NCBI GenBank assembly: GCA_016766635.1
Contig: CP068473.1
Coordinates: 740,673 to 804,672, forward strand
Source of the DNA: Candidatus Xiphinematobacter sp.
GTDB taxonomy: Bacteria > Verrucomicrobiota > Verrucomicrobiia > Chthoniobacterales > Xiphinematobacteraceae
Direction of reading: 5' to 3'
DNA length: 64,000 nucleotides
The notes below the pieces were generated by a model. It did no database searches. It was not told where the DNA came from and saw nothing but the letters and a program-made list of their open reading frames with translations. Of this stretch, positions 27,209 through 36,061 are shown one piece after another. How positions within the stretch are numbered: the first letter of the stretch is position 1; each line of letters begins with the position of its first letter. The position numbers and the translations under genes are program-made.

Positions 27209-28285
27209 ATGAGAAAGAGAATCAGTGTGCTGACTACCGGTGGGGATTGCCCAGGGCTTAACGCAGTCGTGAGGGCTGTTACCCGCAGTGCGGATCGTTA
27301 TGGAATGGAAGTGCTCGGATGCTGTGAAGGGTTTGAAGGGCTTCTGCCTCCAGGGAATTTTCTTTCACTTGACCGCTCCGCCACCGCAGGCATTATGCAC
27401 CTCGGTGGCACTATCCTTGGTACCACAAATAAGGGGCACTTTGTTGCGAAAATAGGAGCTGGAGATAAAACTGTCATCCCACGAGAAATTGTTCAAAAGG
27501 TTCGACAAACCTTCGATGCCTGTGGTCTGTATGCCCTTATTATTGTTGGAGGCGATGGCTCACTCACCACCGGATTGCAACTTTTTGAAAACGGGATGCC
27601 TGTCGTGGGCGTTCCAAAGACAATCGACAATGACCTAGAAGCTACAGCTATTACATTTGGTTTTGATTCAGCTGTTGCTTGCGTAGTGGACGCTATGGAT
27701 CGCCTCCATACCACTGCAACGAGCCATCGGCGTGTCATGGTCCTAGAGGTTATGGGACGCCATGCGGGTTGGATTGCTCTTTATGGAGGTATGGCTGGAG
27801 GAGCAGATGTCATTCTAATTCCAGAGATTCCTTTTGACCTTGACAGAATCTCAGAGTCAGTTAGGCAGCGTGACAAGTTTGGAGCAAAAAGTACTATGGT
27901 GGTCGTTGCTGAGGGGGCTCGTCCAAAGCAAGGAGGACAGTGTCTTCATACTGTCACAGGCGGGGAGTACCGCTTGGGTGGAGTAGGAGAGGTAGTGGGA
28001 CACGAAATAGAGAACCGTACTGGAAAGGAGACTCGCGTCTGTGTCTTGGGCCACCTCCAACGGGGAGGGGCTCCCACTGCCGTAGATCGCATCCTCGGCA
28101 CTCGTTTCGGAGTGCATGCCGTCAAACTCATCCATGAAAGTAAATTTGGCATGATGGTAAGCTACACGGATGACTATATTACGGAAGTACCGATTAATGA
28201 AGCGGTTAATAAGCTTCGGCAGGTTCCTCCAGATTGCCAGATAGTTCAAGACGCCCGCGCCTCAGAAATCTCCTTTGGGGATTAG
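27209..28285 (+). CDS. pfkA: 6-phosphofructokinase (ATP- or PPi-dependent)
   Basis: Phosphorylates fructose 6-phosphate, the committing step of glycolysis. 358 residues. Visible are TTGGDCPGLNAVVR at the N-terminus, GGTILGTTNKG, the nucleotide site IIVGGDGSLTTG near residue 104, the catalytic VPKTIDNDLEAT, and the substrate segments EVMGRHAGWIAL and GHLQRGGAPTAVDR. The combination GGDGS (Gly at the position called 104 in E. coli) with PKTIDND (Lys at position 124) is the mixed type found in subgroups where both ATP- and PPi-dependent enzymes occur, so the phosphoryl donor cannot be read from sequence. The ATG is 27209. It is convergent with gatA with 12 bases between stops. Confidence 0.93.
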   Translation: MRKRISVLTTGGDCPGLNAVVRAVTRSADRYGMEVLGCCEGFEGLLPPGNFLSLDRSATAGIMHLGGTILGTTNKGHFVAKIGAGDKTVIPREIVQKVRQTFDACGLYALIIVGGDGSLTTGLQLFENGMPVVGVPKTIDNDLEATAITFGFDSAVACVVDAMDRLHTTATSHRRVMVLEVMGRHAGWIALYGGMAGGADVILIPEIPFDLDRISESVRQRDKFGAKSTMVVVAEGARPKQGGQCLHTVTGGEYRLGGVGEVVGHEIENRTGKETRVCVLGHLQRGGAPTAVDRILGTRFGVHAVKLIHESKFGMMVSYTDDYITEVPINEAVNKLRQVPPDCQIVQDARASEISFGD

Positions 28286-28297
28286 AATCTCGGATGC

Positions 28298-29746
28298 CTA
28301 AAGAGGTGCTGTGTGAGCAGTCCATCCGGAAGCTAATTCGTAAGCATTGGCAAGACGAAGAAGTTTTGCCTCTTCAAGGGCGTTGCCGAGAAATTGAACT
28401 CCAATCGGAAGAGACGAGCCATCCAACTTCGCGAAGCCGCAGGGCACACTGATACCACAGATTCCAGCTAGATTTGTAGCAATGGTAAAAATGTCCGCCA
28501 AATACATACGCAGAGGGTTGTCCCTCCGCTCCCCCAAGCGAAAGGCAACGTCTGGCGACGTAGGACAAATGAGAGCATCTACCTTGCTAAAGGCCTCTTT
28601 AAAATCTTCACGGATGAGGGTACGTACCCTTTGGGCACGGAGGTAATAGGCATCGTAATATCCTGAGCTTAGCACGTAGGTGCCAAGGATAATGCGACGT
28701 TTCACTTCACTTCCAAAGCCTTCCTCACGGCTACGTCGGTAATGATCGAACAAGTTTCTGGGCCCCTCGGCGCGATAGCCGTAGCGCACACCATCGAATC
28801 GAGCAAGGTTTGAAGAAGCTTCAGCGGTGGCCAAAATGTAGTATGCATTGACAGCATACTTCGTATGAGGAAGGGAGAGCTCTATAATCTCAGCGCCCAA
28901 CTCACGGCATTGCTGGATGACCTTCTCCACAGCAGATCGCACCTGAGAATCTATTCCATCTACGAAATATTCTTTTGGGATACCAAGACGTAGTCCTTTC
29001 ACACTGAGATTAAGCCCACGCGTAAAATCTTCCCGAGGACATTTCAAGCAGGTAGAATCTTTTGGGTCATTTCCGGAGATGGCATTAAACACCATGGCGC
29101 AGTCGCGTGTGGAACGAGCAAGTGGACCAATTTGATCCAGTGAAGAGGCGAGAGCAACAAGTCCATAGCGCGAAACGCGACCATACGTTGGCTTCAGGCC
29201 TACACAGCCACAAAATGCGGCTGGCTGTCGGATAGAGCCGCCGGTATCTGAACCTAGGGCTGCGAAGGCTTCGCGAGCAGCGACAGCTGCAGCAGACCCT
29301 CCACTAGAGCCCCCTGGAATACGCTGTAGATCCCAAGGGTTACAGGTGGGCTGTATGGCCGAGGTTTCGTTAGAAGATCCCATAGAGAATTCATCCATAT
29401 TTGTCCGCGTAAACAGGATAGCACCAGCTGCCCTCAGCCGAGTAATAACCGTTGCATCATACGGGGCACAATAGTGTGCAAGCATCCTTGAGGCACAAGT
29501 GCAAGGATCTCCTTTCACATGAATGGCATCCTTGATTGCAACCGGCAACCCGCCTAATGGAAGCGAAACGTCCGCCCGATCGGCCAGTTGCATAGCGCTT
29601 TCTATATCCCGATGCAAAAGGGATTTTACCCTCGGCTCTACCTGGACAATGCGTTCCTCCAGTGCCTTAATAGCGTCGCGCGGATGAAGCTCTTTGGTCC
29701 GAAATTTCCGTTGCAGTTCGTGTAAGGTCAGTGCTGTGATCTCCAT
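28298..29746 (-). CDS. gatA: Asp-tRNA(Asn)/Glu-tRNA(Gln) amidotransferase subunit A
   Basis: Amidase subunit of GatCAB, which releases ammonia from glutamine to convert mischarged Glu-tRNA(Gln) or Asp-tRNA(Asn). 482 residues. The Ser-Ser-Lys triad is present: Lys in LPVAIKDAIHVKG, cis-Ser in RIPGGSSGGSAAAVAA, and nucleophile Ser in LGSDTGGSIRQPAAFCG. TRTNMDEFSMGSSNETSAI and GLKPTYGRVSRYGLVALASS (20 residues) are also conserved. It follows gatC by three bases on the same strand; gatB is not in this window. Confidence 0.97.
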   Translation of the reverse strand: MEITALTLHELQRKFRTKELHPRDAIKALEERIVQVEPRVKSLLHRDIESAMQLADRADVSLPLGGLPVAIKDAIHVKGDPCTCASRMLAHYCAPYDATVITRLRAAGAILFTRTNMDEFSMGSSNETSAIQPTCNPWDLQRIPGGSSGGSAAAVAAREAFAALGSDTGGSIRQPAAFCGCVGLKPTYGRVSRYGLVALASSLDQIGPLARSTRDCAMVFNAISGNDPKDSTCLKCPREDFTRGLNLSVKGLRLGIPKEYFVDGIDSQVRSAVEKVIQQCRELGAEIIELSLPHTKYAVNAYYILATAEASSNLARFDGVRYGYRAEGPRNLFDHYRRSREEGFGSEVKRRIILGTYVLSSGYYDAYYLRAQRVRTLIREDFKEAFSKVDALICPTSPDVAFRLGERRDNPLRMYLADIFTIATNLAGICGISVPCGFAKLDGSSLPIGVQFLGNALEEAKLLRLANAYELASGWTAHTAPL

Positions 29747-29749
29747 CGG

Positions 29750-30037
29750 TTACTCGACAACCTTGTTCACCACAAACAGCCCACCGGATGCAAGCGGGGC
29801 GTTCCCCAGAGCAGCCGCCTTGGTCAGGCCCTCTATAGGTTTGTCCTTACGAAAGACATTGTATATTGGAGCCGCATGGGCCGTTGGCTCCACACTGGAG
29901 ATGTCCACAGCTTTCAGCTGTTCTATACACTCCAATATTTGCTCTAGCTGGATTTGAAAAAGGGATTCCTCCTGCTCGGTGAGTGCAATGCGAGCAAGGG
30001 CTGCAACATCATGTACACTGAAGCGTGGACTACTCAT
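29750..30037 (-). CDS. gatC: Asp-tRNA(Asn)/Glu-tRNA(Gln) amidotransferase subunit C
   Basis: 95-residue GatC, the stabilising belt subunit of GatCAB. It begins FSVHDVAALARIALTEQEE and has QLEQILECIEQLKAVDISSV (20 residues) and the typical C-terminal LRKDKP-like FRKDKPIEGLTKAAALGNAP (20 residues). It is the first gene of the gatC-gatA pair. GAGATCATCCATGAG context gives the ATG at 30037. Confidence 0.94.
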   Translation of the reverse strand: MSSPRFSVHDVAALARIALTEQEESLFQIQLEQILECIEQLKAVDISSVEPTAHAAPIYNVFRKDKPIEGLTKAAALGNAPLASGGLFVVNKVVE

Positions 30038-30598
30038 GGATGATCTCCAGTTTAAGTCATCAAAAAGCTTTTTAGAACGTGTTCCCTCTCTATAAAAGGA
30101 TTGATGTCAAACCAGTATCAGACACAGGCACTTCGCTTCCTGCACGCCCACAGCGTAACATAACAGGAAGAATGCAGCTGTGTAAAGCCCAGAACAAGAA
30201 CTTCCAAGTATTCCGAAGGTGTATAGGAGGTAAACGGCTCATAACAAAGTGGTAGGTGGGAGAGGAGCGTGTTGAACGGTTAGAGGAGACTATTTCATCG
30301 ATAGGCGGTATGGAGAAGTTTTTTGCGGCGAAGGGTGGATTAAAAGGCAACATACTAAGAGCTGTCCACACCTTTCTTTCTCTCATAAGGAGACCAATGC
30401 AGACCCCCCAACTTAGAGCAAAATCAAACCTAGGAGGCTAGGGAGGGGCCCCCGCTTTTTTATTTAAAGAAGCCAGGATGAGAAAATTGGCCCAGGGCCG
30501 CAGGCACGACCCAACCCCCCCCTTCACCAGGGCCCCCATTCTTCTTAGTGCATTGCGTAAAGTAAACAAGGTAGGAGCCGCTAGTAATACCGGGGGCA
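30038..30598. other. Gap upstream of gatC, one doubtful small ORF
   Basis: Between gatC and the purH stop. A frame at 30256-30441 on the + strand (GTG start) would encode 61 residues beginning MGEERVERLEETISSIGG, charged at the front and hydrophobic in the middle (ILRAVHTFLSLI). An AGGAGG-like site at 30225-30230 lies too far upstream to be its own. I recognise no family. GGGGCCCCC followed by T6 near 30445-30461 could be a terminator. The rest is rich in G/C runs and seems empty. Confidence 0.3.
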
Positions 30599-32119
30599 TT
30601 AGTGTCTAAAGTGCCGGATTCCTGTGAAAACCATAGCCATTCCCCGTGCATTCGCAGCTTTGATTATCTCGCGATCTCGCATGGCACCACCAGGTTGTAT
30701 TACGGTAGTTGCTCCAGCCTCAGCGGCTGCAATTAACCCATCTGCAAATGGAAAAAACGCGTCGCTACAGGCTGCACTACCCCGTAGTGACAACCCAGCC
30801 TCTCGTGCCTTCCAGGCTGCAATCCTCGCTGCATCAATTCGCGACATCTGTCCAGCTCCAATCCCGAGGGTACAATCCTCGGTAGAATAAACGACGGCGT
30901 TAGACTTGACGTGCTTAACGACTTTCCATCCAAATGACATAGCTTCTATTTCCTTCGGGCTAGGAGGACGAGAGGAAACTACCTTATATTCCAATCCACC
31001 TGTGTTTGGCGAATCCGCTTCCTGAATAAGTATACTCCCCAGTACAGAACGGGCTTCCAGTGCCTCCACGGAAGGCCACTGAAGTATCCGCATAAGGTGG
31101 AGGTTTTTTCTCTTTTTTAGAAAAGAAAAGGCCCCCGTTTCAAAGCCCGTAGCAACAATAATCTCGACAAAGATTTCTGAAATAGCCTGCGCTAACGTGA
31201 GGGTAATCGGACGGTTTACGACGACAACTCCACCGAAGGACGCTGGCCGATCCGTGGAACAGGCCTTCATCCAAGCCCTTTTAAGGCTGGGATCGGAGCC
31301 TACTCCGCAGGGATTTGTGTGCTTTAGAATGGCTACAGTTGGTTCAGTAAACTCTGAGATCAGTGCCACCGAGCTGCTAATGTCCAGGATGTTATTGTAG
31401 GAGAGTTCTCTACCATGAAGTTGACTAACATAGTCGAAAAACGACCCATAGAGTCTCGCATTCTGGTGGGGATTTTCTCCGTAATCAAGGCAACGGGCGA
31501 GAGGCAGATCCAACACGAGCCTGTCGCTAACCGCTTGCTCTCGGCTAAGATATTTAGTAATGCTCTCATCGTAGGAGGATGTGGTGGCAAAGGCCTTGAC
31601 AGCAAGCCTCTCGCGCAGCTTGTGTGTTGTTTCCCCTGCATTCCTCCCAAGCTCCTCCAACACATTCACGTAGTCCGCCGGATCTGTGACCACGGTTACA
31701 TGGCTATGGTTCTTAGCAGCGCTGCGGATTATTGAAGGACCACCAATGTCGATTTGATCTAGAACCTCTTCAAGGGTTCCCCCTCGGGAAGCCGTTTCTA
31801 CAAATGGGTAAAGGTTTACGATTACAAGATCTATCGGCTGAATTCCATAGGTCAGCACTTCTTTTACATGTTGCTCCTTCTCTCGCAAATAAAGTAGCCC
31901 AGCGTGTACCTTCGGATGTAGGGTTCTTACCCTTCCTCCAAGAATTTCCGGAAACCCAGTGAATTCGGCAATTGCTATTACGGGGATCCCTTCAACTTGC
32001 AGTGTCCTAGCAGTACCACTAGTGGCGAGTATTTCAACGCCTAGCTCATTCAATCTAGAAGCGAAAGGGACCAGACCAGTTTTGTCAAAAACGGAAATGA
32101 GGGCACGAGAAACCTTCAT
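30599..32119 (-). CDS. purH: Bifunctional AICAR transformylase/IMP cyclohydrolase
   Basis: Last two steps of IMP synthesis. ATG 32119 gives MKVSRALISVFDKTGLVPFA, the family start, and 506 residues; the frame is open further upstream but that part overlaps the exporter gene. IMP cyclohydrolase domain: ILATSGTARTLQ, GGRVRTLHPKVHAGLL, IDIGGPSIIRSAAKNH. AICAR transformylase domain: RYGENPHQNA-like LDYGENPHQNARLYG, LKHTNPCGVG with catalytic Lys-His, GDAFFPF-like SDAFFPFADGLIAAAEAG, and the C-terminal VVFTGIRHFRH-type ending (here MVFTGIRHFRH). All key residues seem present. Confidence 0.96.
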   Translation of the reverse strand: MKVSRALISVFDKTGLVPFASRLNELGVEILATSGTARTLQVEGIPVIAIAEFTGFPEILGGRVRTLHPKVHAGLLYLREKEQHVKEVLTYGIQPIDLVIVNLYPFVETASRGGTLEEVLDQIDIGGPSIIRSAAKNHSHVTVVTDPADYVNVLEELGRNAGETTHKLRERLAVKAFATTSSYDESITKYLSREQAVSDRLVLDLPLARCLDYGENPHQNARLYGSFFDYVSQLHGRELSYNNILDISSSVALISEFTEPTVAILKHTNPCGVGSDPSLKRAWMKACSTDRPASFGGVVVVNRPITLTLAQAISEIFVEIIVATGFETGAFSFLKKRKNLHLMRILQWPSVEALEARSVLGSILIQEADSPNTGGLEYKVVSSRPPSPKEIEAMSFGWKVVKHVKSNAVVYSTEDCTLGIGAGQMSRIDAARIAAWKAREAGLSLRGSAACSDAFFPFADGLIAAAEAGATTVIQPGGAMRDREIIKAANARGMAMVFTGIRHFRH

Positions 32120-32147
32120 CAGGAAATAGAGACAATAGAGACATTCA

Positions 32148-33980
32148 TTACCAATGAGAATGAGCAGAAAATTGCAACTCGTAGAGCTTGCGGTAGGTTG
32201 CAGAACTTCGGAGTAACTGAGTATGGGATCCATGCTCGACGAGATGACCACAATCCATTACCACGATCTCGTCCGCTTTTAAAATAGTTGAAAGGCGATG
32301 GGCAATGGCTATTGTCGTACGGCCCTGTGTTAGGCGTTCCAGGGCGGACTGAATCATGCGCTCAGATTTCGAGTCCAATGCCGCCGTCGCCTCATCCAGT
32401 AACAGAATAGGAGCATCCTTGAGAACCGCTCGTGCAATAGCAAGCCTCTGCTTTTGCCCCCCGGAAAGTTGACATCCCCTGTCGCCGACAGTCGTGTTAT
32501 AGCCCTCTGGTTGCTCGAGAATAAAATCATGTGCAAACGCAAGTTTGGCTGCCTCCTCAATTTCTTCTTGAGAGGCATCTAGACGCCCATACCGAATATT
32601 TTCATAGATCGTGTCATGAAAAAGAAAAGTGTCTTGACTGACCAACCCAATGTTCCTACGGAGGGACTCCTGAGTAATGTGCCGAATGTCCACCCCATCG
32701 ATCAGAATATATCCCTCCTGAGGGTCATAGAAGCGCAGTAAAAGCGAAAGCATGGTAGTCTTGCCCGCACCGCTGGCTCCTACTAGGGCATATTGGCAAC
32801 CGGAGTGGATCGAGAGTGAGATGTTGCTCAATGCTTTTTTACCGGCCTTGTAGTAAAATGACACCCCCTCAAACTGAATGTTGCCTTGAGGATAGACGAG
32901 CTGCTGTGCACCCGATCGGTCTCGAGTGGAGGGCCTCAATCGCAGAAGGTCAAAGATACCCCTGGCGCAAGTTAAACACTTCTGGAGTTCAAGAGGAATT
33001 TTACTAAGCTTCTTGACTGGCTCATAAAGAAGGAAGATACCCACAAGCAAGGCAAGAAATTTCATGGCTGACATTTGCCCATAGTACACGTACACTAGTG
33101 CGAGAGAGACGCCGCAGGCAGAGATGCCTTCGACGAGCGGCTGGACGATTTCGGCGCTTCTGCAGATCTTGAGGCTATGTTCTAGCTGAGCCTCGCTGGA
33201 TTTCTTGAAGAGTTGAGCCTGGTAGACTTCTCGTCCGAATCCCTTGACCATGCGGATACCGGTGAAAGATTCTTGAAGGATTACAGACATGGTTCCTACC
33301 TCATTTTCCTCCGCTTTTCCAGCACGGCGGACCTTCCTACCGTATATCAGAACTGGTACGATACAAAGCGGAAGAAGTATGAAAGTAGTCAAACTGAATT
33401 TCCAGTCGATGCGCACGAGCACACCTACTCCTATCAACACGGAGAGAGGAGCCTTGGTGAGCTCCGAAGCTATCGAAACAAGGGTTCCCTGGGCCGTACG
33501 TGTATCATGCATCACACGAGAAATCAGCTTACCAACTCTGGCTTGGTTGAAGAAATCCATCGACTGTGAAAGCAAATGTAAAAAGAGAGTTTGCCTCATA
33601 TCTGTCAAAAGACGGAGACTGACCCACCGCATGCAATAGGTGCTTAGGTAGGACAGGATACTACGTGCAAGCATTGTCAATGGAATAAGCAGGCAAATCA
33701 GGACAACTGGAAGGCTTAGTTTTTCCCCCTGGTTGGATTCCGCGGCATGTATCAATTCAGTTTGACTGACTCCTGTACGAAACACTTTCTCCCCGACATA
33801 TCTCACAATTAACGGCACACACCCGTTCACAAATGCGAACCCGATCCCACATATTAATCCGAGTGCAAACCGCCTTCGATACGGCCCCAAGAAGGGTAGC
33901 ATTTGCAGGTAAGGTGTCCAGGAGGCTCTCACCAATTTGAGAGAGGGAAATTTTGCTTTTGGAGAGCGAGGCATAGTCAA
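32148..33980 (-). CDS. MsbA-like ABC exporter, fused membrane and ATPase domains
   Basis: 610-residue half-transporter. The membrane domain (about residues 30-330) has six hydrophobic segments. The nucleotide-binding domain (about 365-605) has Walker A VGASGAGKTTMLSLLLRFYD (20 residues), Q-loop GLVSQDTFLFHDTI, signature QLSGGQKQRLAIARAVLKD, Walker B PILLLDEATAALD, and switch His in IAIAHRLSTI. This is the lipid A exporter/multidrug class; in a Gram-negative with LptE a lipid-flipping role is likely, but substrate is inference. ATG 33980 or a second ATG two codons later start the protein. It overlaps nothing; purH starts 28 bases after its stop. Confidence 0.88.
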   Translation of the reverse strand: MTMPRSPKAKFPSLKLVRASWTPYLQMLPFLGPYRRRFALGLICGIGFAFVNGCVPLIVRYVGEKVFRTGVSQTELIHAAESNQGEKLSLPVVLICLLIPLTMLARSILSYLSTYCMRWVSLRLLTDMRQTLFLHLLSQSMDFFNQARVGKLISRVMHDTRTAQGTLVSIASELTKAPLSVLIGVGVLVRIDWKFSLTTFILLPLCIVPVLIYGRKVRRAGKAEENEVGTMSVILQESFTGIRMVKGFGREVYQAQLFKKSSEAQLEHSLKICRSAEIVQPLVEGISACGVSLALVYVYYGQMSAMKFLALLVGIFLLYEPVKKLSKIPLELQKCLTCARGIFDLLRLRPSTRDRSGAQQLVYPQGNIQFEGVSFYYKAGKKALSNISLSIHSGCQYALVGASGAGKTTMLSLLLRFYDPQEGYILIDGVDIRHITQESLRRNIGLVSQDTFLFHDTIYENIRYGRLDASQEEIEEAAKLAFAHDFILEQPEGYNTTVGDRGCQLSGGQKQRLAIARAVLKDAPILLLDEATAALDSKSERMIQSALERLTQGRTTIAIAHRLSTILKADEIVVMDCGHLVEHGSHTQLLRSSATYRKLYELQFSAHSHW

Positions 33981-34094
33981 GATTTGTTAGACCAACGGAG
34001 TACCTGCTACGGGAACTCCGCCTACTGTATCTACAGGGCAAGGGGATCTTTTGCGTTGGGGGAGAAGGGTGGAAGGGACAGGGCTAGCCTTAGC

Positions 34095-34116
34095 AACAGC
34101 CATGTAACAGCCATCT
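34095..34116. repeat. 11-bp tandem duplication upstream of lipoprotein gene
   Basis: AACAGCCATGT (34095-34105) is followed directly by AACAGCCATCT (34106-34116), one mismatch. Confidence 0.6.
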
Positions 34117-34320
34117 TGGCACCAGTTGGTATCCAAGCAGCAGAATAAGAAAATGGTTGATGGTGGAGATCATTTCAAGCAAGGCAGTAGAGACTATTGT
34201 TACTTGCAGAGTGCACTTAATACTGTTCCTCTTTCTCTGGTGCCATATAACAAACAACCTGAGGGGGCTATTGAGTTATTAGTATCCAGGAGAAGTATCC
34301 CGGCGGGTAGAAATTGTCTC

Positions 34321-34899
34321 GTGCATTCCTTTTTACGGCGCGCATCCCTCCTTAGAGGGATACAGCACCCCACCATCCCACGTAGTAGGAGCGGATGGAT
34401 AAAAAGGGGCCAGGCCATTCTTTTTTTCCTTTCCGTTGCAGGCTGCGCTACCTTGCAGCCGCCTGTTAGGCCTTGCAAGTCAATGGCGCCTCCATTGTCA
34501 CCTGATAGCCGGTTTCAGCTAAAAAAGGTCCGGCAATTCTTCAACGAACCAAGCTTCTTTTTCCCTACCACTTGTGAGGTAATTAACTTCGAGCGCAATT
34601 CGGTCAACCATGGAGCGATTTCCCAAGGCCAATTTGACCGGTTACGTGGAAATTACTTTTCATTCCTATGGTGTACTTCAACAAGAGCAAACACTATAGT
34701 GCGCTTCGAGTACCGTCAAAATTCTTTAGGTAACAAGACACGGGCCTTAGAGTGTTGCTACCCCAACGCGCTTGGTTCCTACAAATCCGAGTTCAGAGTG
34801 ATAGGAGAGGATTACTCAAAATTTGGCAGAGTTGTTTCCTGGAGGATACTGCTTATTGCGGAAGGAAAAATTGTGGCCCTCCGCCAGTCATTTTTGTAG
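34321..34899 (+). CDS. Putative lipoprotein of unknown function
   Basis: The frame contains a signal-peptide core ILFFLSVAGC, a good lipobox (VAGC), then CATLQPP. The mature part reads as a compact globular domain with FFNEPSFFFP, FEYRQNSLG, YPNALGSYKSEFRVIGEDY, and the ending RVVSWRILLIAEGKIVALRQ (20 residues). I believe similar conserved verrucomicrobial proteins of unknown function exist, from memory and without a search. The start is uncertain: the frame is open from 34126; GTG 34321 shortens the N-region to 41 residues before the cysteine, still long, and no closer ATG/GTG/TTG is in frame. The start region may be damaged by mutation. Confidence 0.5.
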   Translation: MHSFLRRASLLRGIQHPTIPRSRSGWIKRGQAILFFLSVAGCATLQPPVRPCKSMAPPLSPDSRFQLKKVRQFFNEPSFFFPTTCEVINFERNSVNHGAISQGQFDRLRGNYFSFLWCTSTRANTIVRFEYRQNSLGNKTRALECCYPNALGSYKSEFRVIGEDYSKFGRVVSWRILLIAEGKIVALRQSFL

Positions 34900-35443
34900 C
34901 GGCAGAGTCGCCCCTATTCTTGCGGCAAGAAAAAATCTTGCGTTTTTTCTGTTTCAGAAACTATATAGAGCCGCGCGGGGTTGCTTGCATCGCACACGCG
35001 GTCCACCGTTCCAGAGTTGCTCATAGGGAGCCGAGTGGATGTTTCGGAGACGGCATTGCCCGCTTTGCTTGTTGCTCTTATACCTCACTGGAATAACTAA
35101 CTGGAATATGAGTGTGTACGATTTAGTTGTACAAAAGTCGGCATGATCCTTTGGCATCGGCAGCAGCAAAAAAAGCCTTGACGTAGCTTATACGGGTTGT
35201 GTGCCCCGTTCTGTGACGATACACTCAAACTTCTACGCGGACAGAAGCAACAAATGTGCCAGGAGCAATGACTGACCAGAACTCAGTGAGCTCAAAATAG
35301 GGTTGTTCAGAGTTTTCTCCAGGTAGTCTGGTATATTTCCAAGGAAATGGTGTAGCGGCAGGGGTAAGCTAAAAAATCTGGAAGGTATGGAGGAGCTCAC
35401 CCGTAGTAAACGATATTACCTTTTTTCTCACTAAGAAGACATC
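34900..35443. other. Gap upstream of grpE, no gene seen
   Basis: No recognisable gene. I looked for a CIRCE element (inverted TTAGCACTC) before the grpE-dnaJ operon and found none. An imperfect direct duplication ACTGGAATA occurs at 35087 and again 13 bases later. Confidence 0.4.
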
Positions 35444-36061
35444 ATGACTACTCCTGAATCGGTAGAGAACGAAATGGAAAAACAAGAAGAAATTACCCAG
35501 GAAACAACCAAGGACCAGGATCTAAGAACCAAAGATAAGGACCTCGGCATACCTGCACCCGCAGAAGGCGCTGGCATGCCCCCTGGGGAGGAGCTGGAGG
35601 CAGAAATTATCAAGCTGAAAATGGAGGCTGAGGGATTTAAAGATTTGGCTTTGCGCTGCCAAGCAGAGTTAGAGAATTACCGCAAACGCGTCCTCAGGGA
35701 GAGAGATGAAGCCATCCGCTATGGAAATACAGACCTCCTAGGGCGCCTTCTTCCCGTGGTGGATAGTTTTGAACTGGGGCTGGAAGCCGCAAAGAATGCC
35801 TCTGATACTGCCGGGATTCTCGTTGGCATGAATATGGTATGGGGAAAGCTCCAGGACTTTCTACGGGAGAATGGGGTGCAGGCTATAGATGTAAAAAATG
35901 CACCCTTCGACCCTAAGCTACATGAAGCGGTTAGTCACGAACATAGCCATCAAATAAAAGATGGCTACATCATTCGCCAACTTCGGTGTGGCTATAAGTT
36001 GGGTGACCGGCTTCTGCGTCCATCTACAGTAGTCACATCTAAAGGTGCGGCGGACTCATGA
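35444..36061 (+). CDS. grpE: Nucleotide exchange factor GrpE
   Basis: Exchange factor that releases ADP from DnaK. 205 residues: an acidic, disordered start, a coiled coil from about residue 45 (LEAEIIKLKMEAEGFKDLAL, 20 residues), then the conserved ELENYRKRVLRERDEAIRYG segment (20 residues), LLPVVDSFELGLEAA, and the beta domain with HEAVSHE and LRCGYKLGDRLLRPSTVVTS (20 residues). AAGAAG seven bases before ATG 35444 supports the start. It overlaps dnaJ by four bases (ATGA). DnaK is not in this window. Confidence 0.96.
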   Translation: MTTPESVENEMEKQEEITQETTKDQDLRTKDKDLGIPAPAEGAGMPPGEELEAEIIKLKMEAEGFKDLALRCQAELENYRKRVLRERDEAIRYGNTDLLGRLLPVVDSFELGLEAAKNASDTAGILVGMNMVWGKLQDFLRENGVQAIDVKNAPFDPKLHEAVSHEHSHQIKDGYIIRQLRCGYKLGDRLLRPSTVVTSKGAADS

